A DNA stretch of 64,000 nucleotides from Roseateles toxinivorans (GTDB lineage Bacteria; Pseudomonadota; Gammaproteobacteria; Burkholderiales; Burkholderiaceae_C), in NCBI RefSeq assembly GCF_004362525.1, contig NZ_SNXS01000003.1, positions 310,001 to 374,000 on the forward strand. Reading direction: 5' to 3'. The translations under genes were made by a program, and so were the position numbers. Below, one piece after another: positions 44,478 through 54,200 of the stretch. How positions within the stretch are numbered: the first letter of the stretch is position 1; every line of letters starts with the position of its first letter. Below the pieces are notes generated by a model. The model saw only the letters and a program-made list of their open reading frames with translations. It searched no databases and was not told where the DNA came from.

Positions 44478-47400
44478 ATGCCCGCCTGGAAGCCCCGCCT
44501 CACCGCCCTGAGCCTCGCCCTGATGGCTGTCGCAACCGTGCAGGCCGCCGATGAGCCAAAAAGCAAGAAATGGGACGTCAACAACCCGCCCGGCGAGAAG
44601 CTGACGGTCAATATCGACACCCGCAGCGGCACCTGGATGAGCGTCGACGTCAGCCCCGACGGCCAGCAGATCGTCTTCGACCTGCTCGGCGATCTCTACC
44701 TGCTGCCCATCGCCGGTGGCGAGGCCAAGCCGCTGACGCACAGCATCGCCTGGGAGATGCAGGCCCGCTTCTCGCCCGATGGCAAGCGCCTGGCCTTCAT
44801 GAGCGATGCCGGCGGCGGCGAAAACATCTGGACGATGGACCTGGATGGCACGAATGCCAAGGCGCTGAGCAGCGAGGATTTCCGCCTGCCCAACAACCCG
44901 GTCTGGCACCCCAGTGGCAACTACATCGCGGCGCGCAAGCACTTCACCGGCACCCGTTCGTTGGGCTCGGGCGAGATCTGGTTCTACCACCTGGGCGGCG
45001 GCAAGGGCGTGCAGCTGAACGAGAAGCCGAACTGGCAGAAGGACCTCGGCGAGCCGGCCTTCTCGCCCGATGGCAAATACCTCTACTACTCGCATGACGC
45101 GACGCCCGGCCGCCAGTTCGAATACAACAAGGACGCCCACCAGGGCATCTTCAAGATCTTCCGCATGGACCTGCAGGACGGCTCGGTCGAGCCCTTCGTG
45201 GCCGGCAGCGGCGGCGCGGTGCGGCCCACGCCGTCGCCGGATGGGCGTTACCTGGCCTTTGTGCGGCGCGTGCGCATGCAAAGCACGCTGTTCCTGAAGG
45301 ACCTGAAGACCGGCGAGGAGTTCGCGGTCTGGGACAAGCTTGAGCGGGACATGCAGGAGTCCTGGTCGGTGCACGGCCTGTATCCATCGTTCGCCTGGCT
45401 GCCGGACGCCAAGTCCCTGGTCGTCTGGGCCCAGGGCAAGATCTGGCGCGTCGATCCGTTCAAGAAGACGGCCGTCGAGATTCCCTTCCATGTGAAAGAC
45501 ACGCGCGAGGTCCGCAAGGCGCTGCGCAACGAGGTGGCGGTGGCGCCCGAGCAGTTCGACGTCAGGCAGCTGCGCTGGCCGGCCGTATCGCCGCAGGGCG
45601 ACAGGGTCGTCTATTCGGCGCTGGGCTATCTCTACGTGAAGGACTTGCCGAACGGAACGCCGCGGCGTTTGACGAAGCAGGACGATCACTTCGAGTTCTT
45701 CCCCAGCTGGTCGCGCGACGGCCGCGAGCTGGTGTTCACGGCCTGGAACGATACATCTCTCGGCACCGTGCGCAAGCTCGATCTCGCCACCGGCCGGGAG
45801 ACGGTGCTGACCCCGGCACCCGGCAAATACACGCAGCCGCAATTCGCGCCGGATGGCAGGGCCGTGACCTACGTCAAGCTCAAGGGCGGCTACCTGACCT
45901 CGCCCTGGCATGGGCTGGAGACCGGCGTCTATCTGGTCGGCAGCGATGGCAAGTCGGCCCCGCAACGGGTGGCCAAAGAGGGCTCGGCGCCGCAGTTCGG
46001 CAAGCGCTCCGATGAGCTGTTCCTGACACGCCGTGGCGTCAACAACGAGGTCGATCTCTACAGCAAGCTGGTGCGCATCGATCTTGCCGCCGACAAGAAG
46101 GAGACCGAGGTCGCCAAGAGCGAGTTCGCGACCGAGTTCGCGCTGTCGCCCGATGGGCAGTGGCTGTCGTTCATCGAACGTTTTCATGCCTACGTCACAC
46201 CGCTGCCTCCGGTCGGCAAGTCCATCAGCATCAGCCCGAAGATGGATGGGCTGCCGGTGCGCCAGCTGGACTCGACCGCCGCCGAGTACCTGCGCTGGTC
46301 CGGTGACAGCAGCAAGCTCTACTACGCGCTGGGTGACGAGCTGTTCACGACCGAGCTGAAGAATGCCTTCGCCTTTGTGCCTGGCTCTCCGAAGGACTTG
46401 CCCAAGCCGACCGAGGCCGGCCTGAAGATCGGCTTCAGCCAGACCGCCGACAGGCCGCGCGGCCTGACCGCGATCACCGGCGCGCGCATCGTCACGATGA
46501 AGGGCGACGAGGTGATCGCCAATGGCGTGATCGTTATCGACGGCAACCGCATCCAGGCCATTGGCTCCGCCGGCGCGGTGGCGATTCCGGCCGGCGCGAC
46601 GCGTATCGATGCCAGCGGCAAGACCATCATCCCGGGCCTGGTCGATGTGCACTGGCACGGCACCATGGGCGAGGACGACATCATTCCACAGCAGAGCTGG
46701 GTCAACTACGCCTCGCTGGCCTTCGGCATCACCACCCTGCATGACCCGTCCAACCGCAGCGGGCAGATCTTCACCCAGGCCGAGATGCAGCGGGCCGGCC
46801 TGGTGGTCGGGCCGCGCATCTATTCGACCGGCAATGTGCTGTATGGGGCCAAGTCGCCGCAATCGGCGGTGATCAATTCCTTCGATGACGCGCTGGCCCA
46901 TCTGAAGCGGCAGAAGGCGCTGGGGGCGGTCACGGTGAAGAGCTACAACCAGCCGCGGCGTGAGCAGCGCCAGCAGATAGTTGCCGCCGCGCGCGACACC
47001 GGCATGATGGTGGTGCCCGAGGGCGGCAGCCTGTTCCAGAACAATATGACCATGGTGGTCGATGGTCACACCGGCGTCGAGCATGCGTTGCCGGTGGCCC
47101 GCACCTATGACGACGTCAGGCAGCTGTGGAGCCAGACCCAGGTGGGCTACACACCGACGCTGGTGGTGGCCTTCGGCGGCCTGGACGGCGAGCATTACTG
47201 GTACGCGATGACCGATGTGTGGAAGCATCCGATCCTGTCGAAGTTCGTACCCCGCTCGGTGCTGGAGCCGCGCAGTGTGCGTCGCGAGCTGGCGCCGGTC
47301 GGCGACTACAACGTCATCGAGGTGGCCAAGACCGCCACGGCGCTGCAGCGCGCCGGCGTGCCCGTGAATATCGGCGCCCACGGCCAGCGCGAGGGCCTGG

Positions 47401-47762
47401 CCGCGCACTGGGAGATGTGGACCTTTGGCCTGGGCGGCATGAGCCCGCTGGAGGCCCTGCGCACGGCCACGATCAACCCGGCCCGCTACCTGGGCATGGA
47501 CCGCGACATCGGCTCGCTGGAGGCCGGCAAGCTGGCCGATCTGGTGGTGCTCGACGGCGATGTGCTGGCCGACATCCGCCAGTCCGACCGCATCCGCCAG
47601 GTGATGATCAACGGCCGCTTGTACGAGCTGCCGACGATGAACGAAGTCGGTGCCCGCAGCAAACCGCGCAAGCCGTTTTTCTTCGAGAGTGCGGACGGTA
47701 GCCAGGTGCCGGTCAGCGACGAGGGGCTGGGCGACAGCGTCAGCGACGGCCACGGGCACTGA
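44478..47762 (+). CDS. Exported amidohydrolase with N-terminal TolB-like beta-propeller
   Basis: 1094 residues from ATG 44478, with signal peptide (LTALSLALMAVATVQAADE). Residues about 45-640 contain repeated PD40/TolB blades: DVSPDGQQIVFDLLGDLYLL, ARFSPDGKRLAFMSDAGG, AFSPDGKYLYYSHD. From about 680 an amidohydrolase domain begins (ITGARIVTMKGDEVI) with the metal-binding V-H-W-H-G near 724, the VDGHTGVEHALP region, and GRLYELPT at the end. Such fusions are probably periplasmic imidazolonepropionase- or dipeptidase-like hydrolases; the substrate is unknown. It stands alone between the LysR gene and a TPR gene. Confidence 0.88.
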   Translation: MPAWKPRLTALSLALMAVATVQAADEPKSKKWDVNNPPGEKLTVNIDTRSGTWMSVDVSPDGQQIVFDLLGDLYLLPIAGGEAKPLTHSIAWEMQARFSPDGKRLAFMSDAGGGENIWTMDLDGTNAKALSSEDFRLPNNPVWHPSGNYIAARKHFTGTRSLGSGEIWFYHLGGGKGVQLNEKPNWQKDLGEPAFSPDGKYLYYSHDATPGRQFEYNKDAHQGIFKIFRMDLQDGSVEPFVAGSGGAVRPTPSPDGRYLAFVRRVRMQSTLFLKDLKTGEEFAVWDKLERDMQESWSVHGLYPSFAWLPDAKSLVVWAQGKIWRVDPFKKTAVEIPFHVKDTREVRKALRNEVAVAPEQFDVRQLRWPAVSPQGDRVVYSALGYLYVKDLPNGTPRRLTKQDDHFEFFPSWSRDGRELVFTAWNDTSLGTVRKLDLATGRETVLTPAPGKYTQPQFAPDGRAVTYVKLKGGYLTSPWHGLETGVYLVGSDGKSAPQRVAKEGSAPQFGKRSDELFLTRRGVNNEVDLYSKLVRIDLAADKKETEVAKSEFATEFALSPDGQWLSFIERFHAYVTPLPPVGKSISISPKMDGLPVRQLDSTAAEYLRWSGDSSKLYYALGDELFTTELKNAFAFVPGSPKDLPKPTEAGLKIGFSQTADRPRGLTAITGARIVTMKGDEVIANGVIVIDGNRIQAIGSAGAVAIPAGATRIDASGKTIIPGLVDVHWHGTMGEDDIIPQQSWVNYASLAFGITTLHDPSNRSGQIFTQAEMQRAGLVVGPRIYSTGNVLYGAKSPQSAVINSFDDALAHLKRQKALGAVTVKSYNQPRREQRQQIVAAARDTGMMVVPEGGSLFQNNMTMVVDGHTGVEHALPVARTYDDVRQLWSQTQVGYTPTLVVAFGGLDGEHYWYAMTDVWKHPILSKFVPRSVLEPRSVRRELAPVGDYNVIEVAKTATALQRAGVPVNIGAHGQREGLAAHWEMWTFGLGGMSPLEALRTATINPARYLGMDRDIGSLEAGKLADLVVLDGDVLADIRQSDRIRQVMINGRLYELPTMNEVGARSKPRKPFFFESADGSQVPVSDEGLGDSVSDGHGH

Positions 47763-47836
47763 AATCGGGGTGGGCCGGGCGCAGGGCTTCGGGTAGAGTC
47801 AGCGCAGACTCCGAGAGCCCGATTGAGGCATGCCCG

Positions 47837-49177
47837 ATGAAGCGCGATGACTTGGATGGCGAGGTGCTGTGCCCGGCTCCCGAGCAGCTGGAGCTGGTGC
47901 TGGCGCGCATCGAGAGCAGCGCCGCCTTCCGCGGCTCGGCGCGGCACCGTGCGCTCTTGCGCTACCTGGTCACGCGCTCCGTGCAGGGCGACGCCTCGGC
48001 GCTGAAGGAGACGGTGATCGCGCTGGAGGTGTTCGAGCGCCCGGCGGCCAGCTTCGATCCGCGGCTGGACAGCATCGTGCGCGTCGAGGCGCGGCGTCTG
48101 CGCCTGCGCTTGAGCGAGTTCTTTGCCGGCGAAGGGCGCGAGCTTTCGCTGCGCATCACGCTGCCGGTGGGCAGCTATGTGCCGGTGCTCGCCAGCGTCG
48201 AGGTCCGCGAGCCGGAGTCCGCCACGCGTCGGGCCCGTGATCTGGTCGAGCGCGGCGAGCATTTCCTGCGTCTGCCGCTGACCCAGGCCACGTTGGAGCA
48301 GGCCCTGGAGCGCTTCGACATGGCGGTGCGCGAGTCCCCAGGCCATGCGCCTGCCTACGTCGGCCTGGCCCGGGCCTGGTTCAATCTGGCCAGCGGCTGG
48401 TACCACCCGCCGGCGGTGGCCTCCGAGCATGCGGCCGAGGCCTTGCGCCAGGCCCTGGTGCTCGATGACACGAATGCCGTCGCCCATGCGCTGCTGGGGG
48501 CGATCCAGCACCAGTTCGAGCACGACTGGGAGGGCGCACAGCGCAGCTTCCGGCGCGCCGTCGAGCTGGCGCCGCAGGTGGCTTTCGTGCACTCCGCCTA
48601 CGGCCGGCATCTGGTCGCGCAGGGCCTGCTGGATGAGGCCGAGCGCGAGCTGCTGCTGGCCCGCAACCTGGACCCGCAGTACCTGAACACGCGGCTGCAC
48701 ATGGTCAACCTGCGCATCGGCCAGGCCAGACTCGATGATGCCGAGCGCGAGATCGAAGGCGCCACTGACCTGGCCCCGGACAATATGGCGCTGGAAGGGC
48801 TGCGCGGCCTGCTGGCCCTGCAGCGCGGCGACGGTGCGGCGGCGTTGCGCCACTATGGCCGTTGCTGCGAGCTGTTGCCGGACCATGCGGGCTGCCAGGC
48901 CAGCCTGGCAGCGGCCCAAGCCTTTGCCGGCGATCAGGCGGGGTCCGACGCCACGATGGCGCGCCTGCAGGGGCGAGCGGTGCCGCCCTATATCCGGGCC
49001 ATTGTCGACACGCGCAGCGGCAGGCTGGCGCAGGCCTTGGCCCAGCTGCGCAGCGCGGTGCTGGAGCGTGACCCAAACATCGTTTTCGTCCGCGTGGACC
49101 CCAGCTTCCAGCGTATGCATGGAGAGCCGGCCTGGCGGGAGCTCTTGGCCAGCATCAAGCCTCGACCCGCCGACTGA
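47837..49177 (+). CDS. TPR protein with an N-terminal winged-helix-like domain
   Basis: 446 residues, no signal peptide or membrane segment. The first 120 residues carry RHRALLRYLVTRSVQGDASA, then LKETVIALEVFERPAASFDP and DSIVRVEARRLRLRLSEFFA, ending LPVGSYVPV. This block often precedes TPRs or cyclase domains in proteobacterial signalling proteins. Residues about 135-400 are tetratricopeptide-like repeats (APAYVGLARAWFNLA; AVAHALLGAIQHQFEHDWEG). A scaffold or regulator role is likely, but the partner is unknown. Its 3' end overlaps the PEP-CTERM gene on the other strand by 23 bp. Confidence 0.75.
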   Translation: MKRDDLDGEVLCPAPEQLELVLARIESSAAFRGSARHRALLRYLVTRSVQGDASALKETVIALEVFERPAASFDPRLDSIVRVEARRLRLRLSEFFAGEGRELSLRITLPVGSYVPVLASVEVREPESATRRARDLVERGEHFLRLPLTQATLEQALERFDMAVRESPGHAPAYVGLARAWFNLASGWYHPPAVASEHAAEALRQALVLDDTNAVAHALLGAIQHQFEHDWEGAQRSFRRAVELAPQVAFVHSAYGRHLVAQGLLDEAERELLLARNLDPQYLNTRLHMVNLRIGQARLDDAEREIEGATDLAPDNMALEGLRGLLALQRGDGAAALRHYGRCCELLPDHAGCQASLAAAQAFAGDQAGSDATMARLQGRAVPPYIRAIVDTRSGRLAQALAQLRSAVLERDPNIVFVRVDPSFQRMHGEPAWRELLASIKPRPAD

Positions 49178-50291
49178 AACGGCTGCCGAGAAGCACCAGG
49201 CCCGCCAACAGCAGGGCCGAGCCCGGCAGCTCCGGCACCGCACTCAACACACCGATGGAGATCACTCCGCGCTCGGCATAGGTGCCGGTGCCGACATTGG
49301 CCTCGACCAGGCTGTAGCCATCGGTCAGGCCGTTGACGGTGCCGTCGGCGGTGAAGAAGGCAATGCGGCCGCCGCCGCCGTTGTAGCCGCCGCCTTTCGC
49401 GTGCACGGCGGCCTGCTGCGGGCCGAACTGATCGAGCGTGATGCTGGCCGCATGCAGCAGCAGGCCGCCGCCCGATCCACCGCCGCCGTAGTAGCCGAAC
49501 ACATCGCCGCTGAGGCCGCCGTAGCCACCGTTGGCCAGCAGCTGGCCGGTGATGGTCACGTCAATAAAACTGATCGCCCCCAGCTCGATGGCGCCGCCAC
49601 CGCCGCCACCACCACCGCCGCCACCCCAGGCGCTGCCCGAGCCGCTGCCGCCGCTGCCGGCCTCCAGGGTCTGGCCCAGATTGCCATAGGTCGGCCCGTA
49701 GCCGGCCTCGACCGGATGCAGGCCCTTTCCGCCATAGCCGCCGCCAACGCCTATCGTGCACTGGCACAGGCCCCACCAACCGGTGCTTGGACCGGCGCCA
49801 GGGCCGAAGCCGGTGAGGCCCGGGCCGCCGGTGGCGCCGTTGCCACCATCACCCCCACCCGCGCTGCCCGCATTGCCCGCCGCGCCCGCACCGCCTGGGC
49901 CGCGGAAGATGCCGTCCACGCCGTTCAAGCCGCTGGCATCGACAATGCCGGCCAGGCTGACGCTGCTGCGCGACAGCAGCGCCAGCGGCTGGCTGCCGGT
50001 GACGCGCACGGTGACGCCCGCCGCAATGCTGATCGCATCGAAGTCCAGCACACCGACGCTGGGGTTGAAGTCGCTGGCCTGGGCGCGGTTGACGCCGGTA
50101 AACAGCACGGTGTTGGCCGCATCCATCAGCACCGGCGCGCCACCCGCGCCATCGGTGATCAGCTGGTAGCTGCCGCTGACCAGGTTCAGCGTGCCCAGCG
50201 AGGCGACCGAGAACGGGTCCATCGGCGCGGCTGCGGCCAAGCCGGTCTGAAGGACCAGGGCAAGACCTGCCCACTTGTGATGTAGCGCCAT
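49155..50291 (-). CDS. Glycine-rich PEP-CTERM exported protein
   Basis: 378 residues from ATG 50291 (MALHHKWAGLALVLQTGLAA), with a signal peptide. The middle is very Gly-rich (GSGSAWGGGGGGGGGGGAIE and similar, about 110-260), interspersed with beta-type segments. The C-terminus has the sorting signal VPELPGSALLLAGLVLLGSR, then FSRRVEA: a P-E-x-P variant, one TM helix and a basic tail. Such proteins are processed by exosortase EpsH/XrtA and end up in extracellular matrix. No exosortase lies in this window. Function unknown. Confidence 0.85.
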   Translation of the reverse strand: MALHHKWAGLALVLQTGLAAAAPMDPFSVASLGTLNLVSGSYQLITDGAGGAPVLMDAANTVLFTGVNRAQASDFNPSVGVLDFDAISIAAGVTVRVTGSQPLALLSRSSVSLAGIVDASGLNGVDGIFRGPGGAGAAGNAGSAGGGDGGNGATGGPGLTGFGPGAGPSTGWWGLCQCTIGVGGGYGGKGLHPVEAGYGPTYGNLGQTLEAGSGGSGSGSAWGGGGGGGGGGGAIELGAISFIDVTITGQLLANGGYGGLSGDVFGYYGGGGSGGGLLLHAASITLDQFGPQQAAVHAKGGGYNGGGGRIAFFTADGTVNGLTDGYSLVEANVGTGTYAERGVISIGVLSAVPELPGSALLLAGLVLLGSRFSRRVEA

Positions 50292-50459
50292 GTTCGACTC
50301 CTGTTGTGTGGAGCCAAGGCTAGGGGCGCGCTGCGGCGGCCGCAACAACGGGCAGGTGACATCGGGGTGACATGACGGGGCTCAAGGCTCGGACTTGTCT
50401 GCCTGGCTCGCCCGGGCTTACAGTGGGCCATCCACACACGAACGATTGGGAGCCACCTC

Positions 50460-50939
50460 ATGCTGAATATCCTGCTGCCGTCCGACGGTTCCGAACTGGC
50501 CCTTGACGCCGTCCACCATGTGCTGCGGCTGGCGCAGGAGGGACTGCAGGTCAGCGTGGTGCTTGCCAATGTGCAGGAGCCCACCTATCTGTACGAGATG
50601 GTGCTGGCGCCCGGCGCCGAACTGCTGGAGGCCAGTCTGGCCGCCGGCATGCATGCCCTGGAGCCGGCCCAGGCCCTGCTGGATGCGGCAGGGCTGCCCT
50701 ATGAAAACGAGGTCGGCAGCGGCGACCCGGCCCACACCTTGCTGGACATTGCCGAGCGCTATGGCTGCGACGTGATCGTGCTCGGTGCGCGCGGCATCGG
50801 CGGCCTTCGCGACGCGCTGCTGGGCTCGGTGTCCAAGACCCTGCTGCATGACGCGACTATCCCGGTCACTGTGGTCAAGCATGCCGAGCCAGCGGAATCA
50901 GCCGAGGAGGCCGAGGCCGGGGCCGAAATCGAGTCTTAG
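50460..50939 (+). CDS. Universal stress protein (UspA family)
   Basis: 159 residues. It starts [20 protein letters not shown] and contains the ATP-binding signature [20 protein letters not shown], then IPVTVVKH. The acidic C-terminal tail ([18 protein letters not shown]) is an extra. It probably acts as an ATP-binding stress factor in the cytoplasm. Its stop overlaps the stop of gpmA tail to tail. Confidence 0.92.
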   Translation: MLNILLPSDGSELALDAVHHVLRLAQEGLQVSVVLANVQEPTYLYEMVLAPGAELLEASLAAGMHALEPAQALLDAAGLPYENEVGSGDPAHTLLDIAERYGCDVIVLGARGIGGLRDALLGSVSKTLLHDATIPVTVVKHAEPAESAEEAEAGAEIES

Positions 50940-51679
50940 GCCTTGCCCTGGCTGGCCACTGCCGCGGCTGCCTTGGCCGCGGCCTCGGCGTCACCCAGGT
51001 AATAGCTCTTGATCGGCTTCAAATCGGCGTCCAATTCATAGACCAGCGGAATGCCGTTGGGGATGTTGACGCCGACGATCTCGTCGTCACCGATCTTGTC
51101 CAGGTACTTGACCAGCGCGCGGATGCTGTTGCCGTGCGCGGCGATCACCACTCGCTGGCCGCTCAGAATCGCCGGGGCGATGCTGTCGTTCCAGGCCGGC
51201 AGCACGCGGGCCACGGTGTCCTTCAGGCATTCGGTCAGCGGCACCTGGGCCGGGTCCAGCTTCTCATAGCGGCGATCCGAGCGCTCGCTGCGCGGGTCGC
51301 TGGCGTCCAGCACCGGCGGCGGCGTGTCATAGCTGCGGCGCCAGACCAGCACCTGCTCGTCGCCATACTTCTTCGCCGTCTCGGCCTTGTTCAGGCCCTG
51401 CAGGCCGCCGTAATGGCGCTCGTTGAGCCGCCAGTCCTTGACCACCGGCAGCCAGGTGCGGTCCATCTGGTCCAGGCTGTGCCACAGGGTCCAGATCGCG
51501 CGCTTGAGCACCGAGGTGTAGGCGATATCGAAGTCCAAGCCGGCTTCCTTGATCAGCCGACCCGACTGCTTGGCCTGCTCGACGCCGGTGGCCGTCAGGT
51601 CCACATCGGTCCAGCCGGTGAAGCGGTTTTCCAGATTCCAGGTCGATTCGCCATGGCGGATGAGCACGAGCTTGTACAT
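50936..51679 (-). CDS. gpmA: 2,3-bisphosphoglycerate-dependent phosphoglycerate mutase
   Basis: 247 residues from ATG 51679 ([20 protein letters not shown]). The phosphohistidine is in RHGES. The second His is in [17 protein letters not shown], and the family segments [20 protein letters not shown] and [15 protein letters not shown] are complete. It interconverts 3- and 2-phosphoglycerate in glycolysis and gluconeogenesis. The Ala-rich end ([17 protein letters not shown]) is common in this order. Divergent from the rhodanese operon. Confidence 0.96.
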   Translation of the reverse strand: MYKLVLIRHGESTWNLENRFTGWTDVDLTATGVEQAKQSGRLIKEAGLDFDIAYTSVLKRAIWTLWHSLDQMDRTWLPVVKDWRLNERHYGGLQGLNKAETAKKYGDEQVLVWRRSYDTPPPVLDASDPRSERSDRRYEKLDPAQVPLTECLKDTVARVLPAWNDSIAPAILSGQRVVIAAHGNSIRALVKYLDKIGDDEIVGVNIPNGIPLVYELDADLKPIKSYYLGDAEAAAKAAAAVASQGKA

Positions 51680-51726
51680 GGGCAGGGGGGCTTGAGTGGG
51701 TTGAGAGGCGATTTGCGCCCACTTGA

Positions 51727-51754
51727 TTGATGGGCGAAGCGCGAATTCTATAAT
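51727..51754 (+). promoter_or_regulatory. Sigma-70 promoter of the rhodanese-grxC-secB-gpsA run
   Basis: TTGATG at 51727-51732 and a perfect TATAAT at 51749-51754 are separated by 16 bp. They lie 31 bp before the GTG start of the rhodanese gene, in the gap divergent from gpmA. Confidence 0.6.
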
Positions 51755-51785
51755 CCGCGCTTCTCTCACCCTGGACGGCGCACCT

Positions 51786-52193
51786 GTGAAGTTTCTTCTC
51801 GACAACTGGATGTTGGTTTTGATGGCGGTCGCTTCGGGCTCGATGCTGCTGTGGTCCACGTTTGGCCGCGGTGTCGCTGGCGGTGCGGTTTCCACCGCCG
51901 AGGCTGTGCGCCTGATCAACCGCGAAAAGGCGGTGCTGATCGACGTCTGCGAGCCGGCCGAATATGCCGCCGGCCATGCCATCGGTGCCAAGAACGTGCC
52001 GCTTGCCACAATCGACGGCGCCAAGAACCTGCCCTCGAACAAGGCCCTGCCCCTGGTGGTGATGTGCGCGACCGGCGCACGCGCCACGCGCGCCGTCGCT
52101 ATGCTGAAAAAAGCGGGTTATGCGAACGTGCAGCCCGTGTCGGGTGGCCTGGCGGCCTGGCGCGAAGCCAATCTGCCGATCGAAAAGGTGTAA
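51786..52193 (+). CDS. Membrane-anchored rhodanese-like protein
   Basis: 135 residues from GTG 51786 ([20 protein letters not shown]). One N-terminal membrane segment is followed by a rhodanese domain: [38 protein letters not shown], and an active loop V-M-C-A-T-G-A-R-A with the catalytic Cys. It resembles YibN, the inner-membrane rhodanese found next to grxC and secB in E. coli and here in the same order. Sulfur transfer or protein-export assistance are possible roles. Confidence 0.9.
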   Translation: MKFLLDNWMLVLMAVASGSMLLWSTFGRGVAGGAVSTAEAVRLINREKAVLIDVCEPAEYAAGHAIGAKNVPLATIDGAKNLPSNKALPLVVMCATGARATRAVAMLKKAGYANVQPVSGGLAAWREANLPIEKV

Positions 52194-52256
52194 TCGCCTT
52201 TCGCTGGAAAACCGCCGCCTGACCGTTTTTTTGCCGATCGAATCGAGGTTTTGTTG

Positions 52257-52514
52257 ATGGCTGCCGTGAAGATGTACACCACCCAGGTCTGCCCTTATTG
52301 CATACGGGCCAAGTCCTTGCTCAAACAGCGCGGCGTGGACCAGATCGAAGAAATCCGTATCGACCTCGACCCGGTGCAGCGCAACGAGATGATGGCGCTG
52401 ACTGGCCGGCGCACCGTGCCGCAGATCTTCATTGGCGACACCCATGTCGGGGGGTGCGACGACCTGATGGCACTCGATCAGCGCGGCGGATTGCAGGCGC
52501 TGCTGCAGGCCTGA
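52257..52514 (+). CDS. grxC: Glutaredoxin 3
   Basis: 85 residues from ATG 52257, with GAGGT ahead. The dithiol site is C-P-Y-C in YTTQVCPYCIRAKSLL. The glutathione-binding TVPQIFIGDTHVGGCDDL is complete. It reduces disulfides and mixed glutathione disulfides. It lies between the rhodanese and secB genes, 63 bp after the former. Confidence 0.95.
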   Translation: MAAVKMYTTQVCPYCIRAKSLLKQRGVDQIEEIRIDLDPVQRNEMMALTGRRTVPQIFIGDTHVGGCDDLMALDQRGGLQALLQA

Positions 52515-52631
52515 GCGGCATACAGGGGCGCCCCGGCTCGATTTCAAGGGCGGGCAGACCCCCAGCAAACTGTCATTGGGCCTGGGTGATAATCCCGCGC
52601 TCTGCCGTGCCTTCCCATTTGAAAGAATTCC

Positions 52632-53105
52632 ATGTCCGACGACAACAACACCCCCGTGTTCCAGATTCAGCGCATGTACCTGAAAGACATGTCGCTGGAG
52701 CAGCCGAATTCGCCCGGCATCCTGCTGGAGCAGACCCAGCCCCAGGTTGACATCAACCTGAACCTGGCCGCCGAGCCGGTGGCCGACGGCATCTTCGAAG
52801 TGGCCGTCACCGCCACCGTCACGACCAAGGTCGGCGACAAGACGCTGTTCCTGATCGAAGCCAAGCAGGCCGGTATCTTCGAGATCCGCAATGTGCCGGC
52901 CGAACAGCTGGAAGGCATCATCGGCATCGTCTGCCCGCAGATGATCTACCCTTACCTGCGCGCCGTGGTGTCGGACATCTGCACCCGTGCCGGCTTCCCG
53001 CCGGTGCTGCTGTCGGAAGTCAACTTTCAGGCCATGTTCGAAGCGCAGCAGCAGCAACGCGCTGCGATGGCCGCCGGCGCCGACGCCACGTCGCTGCCGA
53101 ACTGA
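52632..53105 (+). CDS. secB: Protein-export chaperone SecB
   Basis: 157 residues: [20 protein letters not shown], then ITVTTKVGD-type strand ([20 protein letters not shown]) and the C-terminal [20 protein letters not shown]. SecB keeps precursor proteins unfolded and passes them to SecA. The peptide-binding groove aromatic residues are present. The 117-bp gap before it contains GATAAT at 52588-52593, possibly an additional -10. Confidence 0.97.
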   Translation: MSDDNNTPVFQIQRMYLKDMSLEQPNSPGILLEQTQPQVDINLNLAAEPVADGIFEVAVTATVTTKVGDKTLFLIEAKQAGIFEIRNVPAEQLEGIIGIVCPQMIYPYLRAVVSDICTRAGFPPVLLSEVNFQAMFEAQQQQRAAMAAGADATSLPN

Positions 53106-53117
53106 GCTGATCCCAAC

Positions 53118-53141
53118 ACGCCGGCCCAGCGCCGGCGTTTT
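53118..53141 (+). terminator. Hairpin between secB and gpsA, probable weak terminator
   Basis: ACGCCGGC-CCAGC-GCCGGCGT followed by TTTT. The stem is strong and the T-run short, so termination may be partial, letting some transcription continue into gpsA five bases later. Confidence 0.7.
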
Positions 53142-53146
53142 GCCGC

Positions 53147-54163
53147 ATGAATATCAGCATTCTCGGGGCCGGCGCCTGGGGTACGGCCCTGGCCGTGCAG
53201 GCCAGTGCGCGCCATGACGTCTGCCTGTGGGCGCGCGACGCGGCCTGGGTCGAGCAGGCGCGCAGCAGCCGCCTCAACGAGCGCTATCTGCCCGGGGTGG
53301 TCCTGCCTCAAGGCCTGACCCCTACAGCTGATCTTGCTGCTGCCATTGAACATGCGCAGGGCGGCCTGATCATCGTCGCCACACCGATGGCCGGCCTGCG
53401 CGGCATGCTGAAGCAGCTGCCCGATGGCGCGTCCGTGCTGTGGCTGTGCAAGGGCTTCGAGGCCGGCACCGGACTCTTGGGCCATGAGATCGCCCGCGAG
53501 GTGCAGCCCCGGCTGCGCGTGGGCATTCTGTCCGGGCCGAGCTTTGCCCAGGAAGTGGCCGCCGGCCAGCCGACCGCCCTGGTGGCGGCCAGTGCCGATG
53601 CCGAGCTGGCGCAACTGGCCGTCGATGCCTTTCACAGCGAGCGCCTGCGCGTTTACACCTCCTGCGATCCGGTGGGGGTGGAGGTCGGCGGTGCGGTAAA
53701 GAATGTGATGGCCATTGCCGTGGGCCTTGCCGATGGCCTGCGCTTGGCGGCCGAGGCGGCCGATGACGTGTCTGCCGCGCCGGGTCTGAACGCCCGCGCT
53801 GCGCTGATCACCCGCGGCCTGGCCGAGATGATGCGGCTGGGCCAGGCGCTGGGCGCACGGACCGAGACCTTTATGGGCCTGTCCGGCATGGGCGATCTGG
53901 TGCTGACCGCCACCGGCGATCTGTCGCGCAACCGCCAGGTCGGCCTCTTGCTGGCCCAGGGGCTGAGCCTGGACGCCATCCTCAAGCGGCTGGGCCATGT
54001 GGCCGAGGGCGTCTACAGTGCCGCCACCGTCCTGGCCCGTGCGCGCAGCAAGGGCGTGGACATGCCCATCACCGAGGCCATGGTAGCCGTGCTGCAGGGG
54101 CAGCTGACGCCGCAGGCGGCCCTGGATCTGCTGATGGGGCGGCAGGCACGCGCAGAACACTGA
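53147..54163 (+). CDS. gpsA: NAD(P)H-dependent glycerol-3-phosphate dehydrogenase
   Basis: 338 residues. It begins with the dinucleotide-binding loop [20 protein letters not shown]. Further motifs are [39 protein letters not shown] (catalytic Lys) and [20 protein letters not shown]. It makes sn-glycerol-3-phosphate for phospholipid synthesis. The order secB-gpsA is widely conserved in proteobacteria. Confidence 0.96.
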   Translation: MNISILGAGAWGTALAVQASARHDVCLWARDAAWVEQARSSRLNERYLPGVVLPQGLTPTADLAAAIEHAQGGLIIVATPMAGLRGMLKQLPDGASVLWLCKGFEAGTGLLGHEIAREVQPRLRVGILSGPSFAQEVAAGQPTALVAASADAELAQLAVDAFHSERLRVYTSCDPVGVEVGGAVKNVMAIAVGLADGLRLAAEAADDVSAAPGLNARAALITRGLAEMMRLGQALGARTETFMGLSGMGDLVLTATGDLSRNRQVGLLLAQGLSLDAILKRLGHVAEGVYSAATVLARARSKGVDMPITEAMVAVLQGQLTPQAALDLLMGRQARAEH

Positions 54164-54200
54164 AGCGCTGCATGGGCGGCGCGAACTGGAGAAGAAATCA

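Noticed and set aside
43827-47759. A 1310-codon open frame antisense to the LysR and amidohydrolase genes
   Set aside because: It mirrors real genes with GC-rich third positions, has a His/Gln/Gly-rich composition typical of shadow frames, and no recognisable motif.
49550-49650. Run of GCCGCC units
   Set aside because: It codes the poly-glycine tract of the PEP-CTERM protein; low complexity rather than a separate element.
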